From: MWDV01 sp002070715
GTDB taxonomy: Bacteria; Verrucomicrobiota; Verrucomicrobiia; Limisphaerales; MWDV01
Assembly (NCBI GenBank): GCA_035411585.1
Contig: DAONTI010000003.1
Location: 1 to 64,000, forward strand
DNA: 64,000 bases
Direction: 5' to 3'
The position numbers and the translations under genes were made by a program. The notes beneath the pieces were generated by a model. It was not told the DNA's origin, made no database searches, and was given only the letters and a program-made list of their open reading frames with translations. Of the stretch, positions 63,913-64,000 are shown piece after piece. Every line of letters begins with the position of its first letter. Positions within the stretch are counted from its first letter, which is position 1.

Positions 63913-64000
63913 TCAGTGCTTCGGCGGCACCTCGCGTTGATGCAACATGAAATACGCCTTCACCCCGTCCCCAAGACATTGGGCTTCCTCATCAAATGGG
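63913..64000 (-). CDS. C-terminal end of a gene cut by the window edge
   Basis: A minus-strand frame enters from the right edge and stops at TGA (63913-63915). It shows the last 28 residues, ending EEAQCLGDGVKAYFMLHQRE then VPPKH. It reads as a natural protein end, with amphipathic charge pattern, but is too short to name. Confidence 0.5.
   Translation of the reverse strand, partial: PFDEEAQCLGDGVKAYFMLHQREVPPKH

Noticed and set aside
1..64000. tRNA, rRNA and riboswitch signals
   Set aside because: I scanned the gaps for cloverleaf-like arms, rRNA blocks and common riboswitch cores and saw none I could support; a covariance-model search would be decisive.

Overview
The window looks like chromosome from a high-G+C, Gram-negative verrucomicrobium, most likely subdivision 3 (Limisphaerales/Pedosphaerales-like). 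That placement is inference. It rests on Tat-exported Gfo/Idh/MocA dehydrogenases and TIM-barrel sugar epimerase-like proteins, a PEP-CTERM anchor remnant, DUF3106 behind an ECF sigma/anti-sigma pair, SurA-PdxA gene order, Lnt and MurA as in an outer-membrane-bearing cell, and many dispersed GATGCCGC-type palindromic repeats in almost every gap. I saw no rRNA, tRNA or CRISPR array.

Layout. 0.7-9.4 kb (minus strand): a large secreted repeat protein broken by one frameshift, a phosphoesterase/PQQ-propeller fusion, and a three-gene operon of Tat-exported sugar-metabolism proteins. 9.6-14.9 kb: a DUF5009-type acyltransferase, then nuclease-like genes (a Vsr-type endonuclease carrying an in-frame palindromic element, an HNH_2 endonuclease, a NERD protein) and dense repeats. 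15.2-18.3 kb: a probable RiPP locus, made of an RRE-radical SAM/SPASM maturase, an overlapping 34-residue Cys-rich precursor with a near-perfect ribosome-binding site, a strong hairpin, and a family 9 glycosyltransferase, all behind a promoter whose -35 box lies in a perfect inverted repeat. This is the most interesting part of the window. 18.5-24.1 kb: a secreted lipase/esterase, an MBL hydrolase, a gamma carbonic anhydrase, and a coupled GST/PhoH pair. 24.1-27.9 kb: decayed accessory DNA (orphan Ig-like tail, repeat cluster, lower-G+C secreted propeller gene, truncated ISNCY-like transposase).

28-34.2 kb: an ECF sigma/anti-sigma/DUF3106 operon, then feoB coupled to a membrane-anchored DtxR-FeoA fusion, with a divergent MntR/DtxR-like regulator and a palindromic operator between them. 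34.3-48.5 kb is mostly core metabolism and envelope: nitroreductase, an enolase-superfamily enzyme, SurA-like PPIase, pdxA, purC, M20 peptidase, a Wzx-like flippase, GT2, PfkB kinase, NUDIX, prmC, murA and riboflavin synthase.

48.7-61.8 kb is a polysaccharide locus that reads as glucuronoxylan breakdown. It holds an (alpha/alpha)6 glycosidase-like protein, a CE2-like SGNH esterase with an EF-hand tail, a lipoprotein alpha/beta esterase, ThuA, a Gfo/Idh/MocA dehydrogenase, a 1067-residue SGNH-HEAT fusion, and a GH67 alpha-glucuronidase. Lnt and the tail of one more gene close the window.
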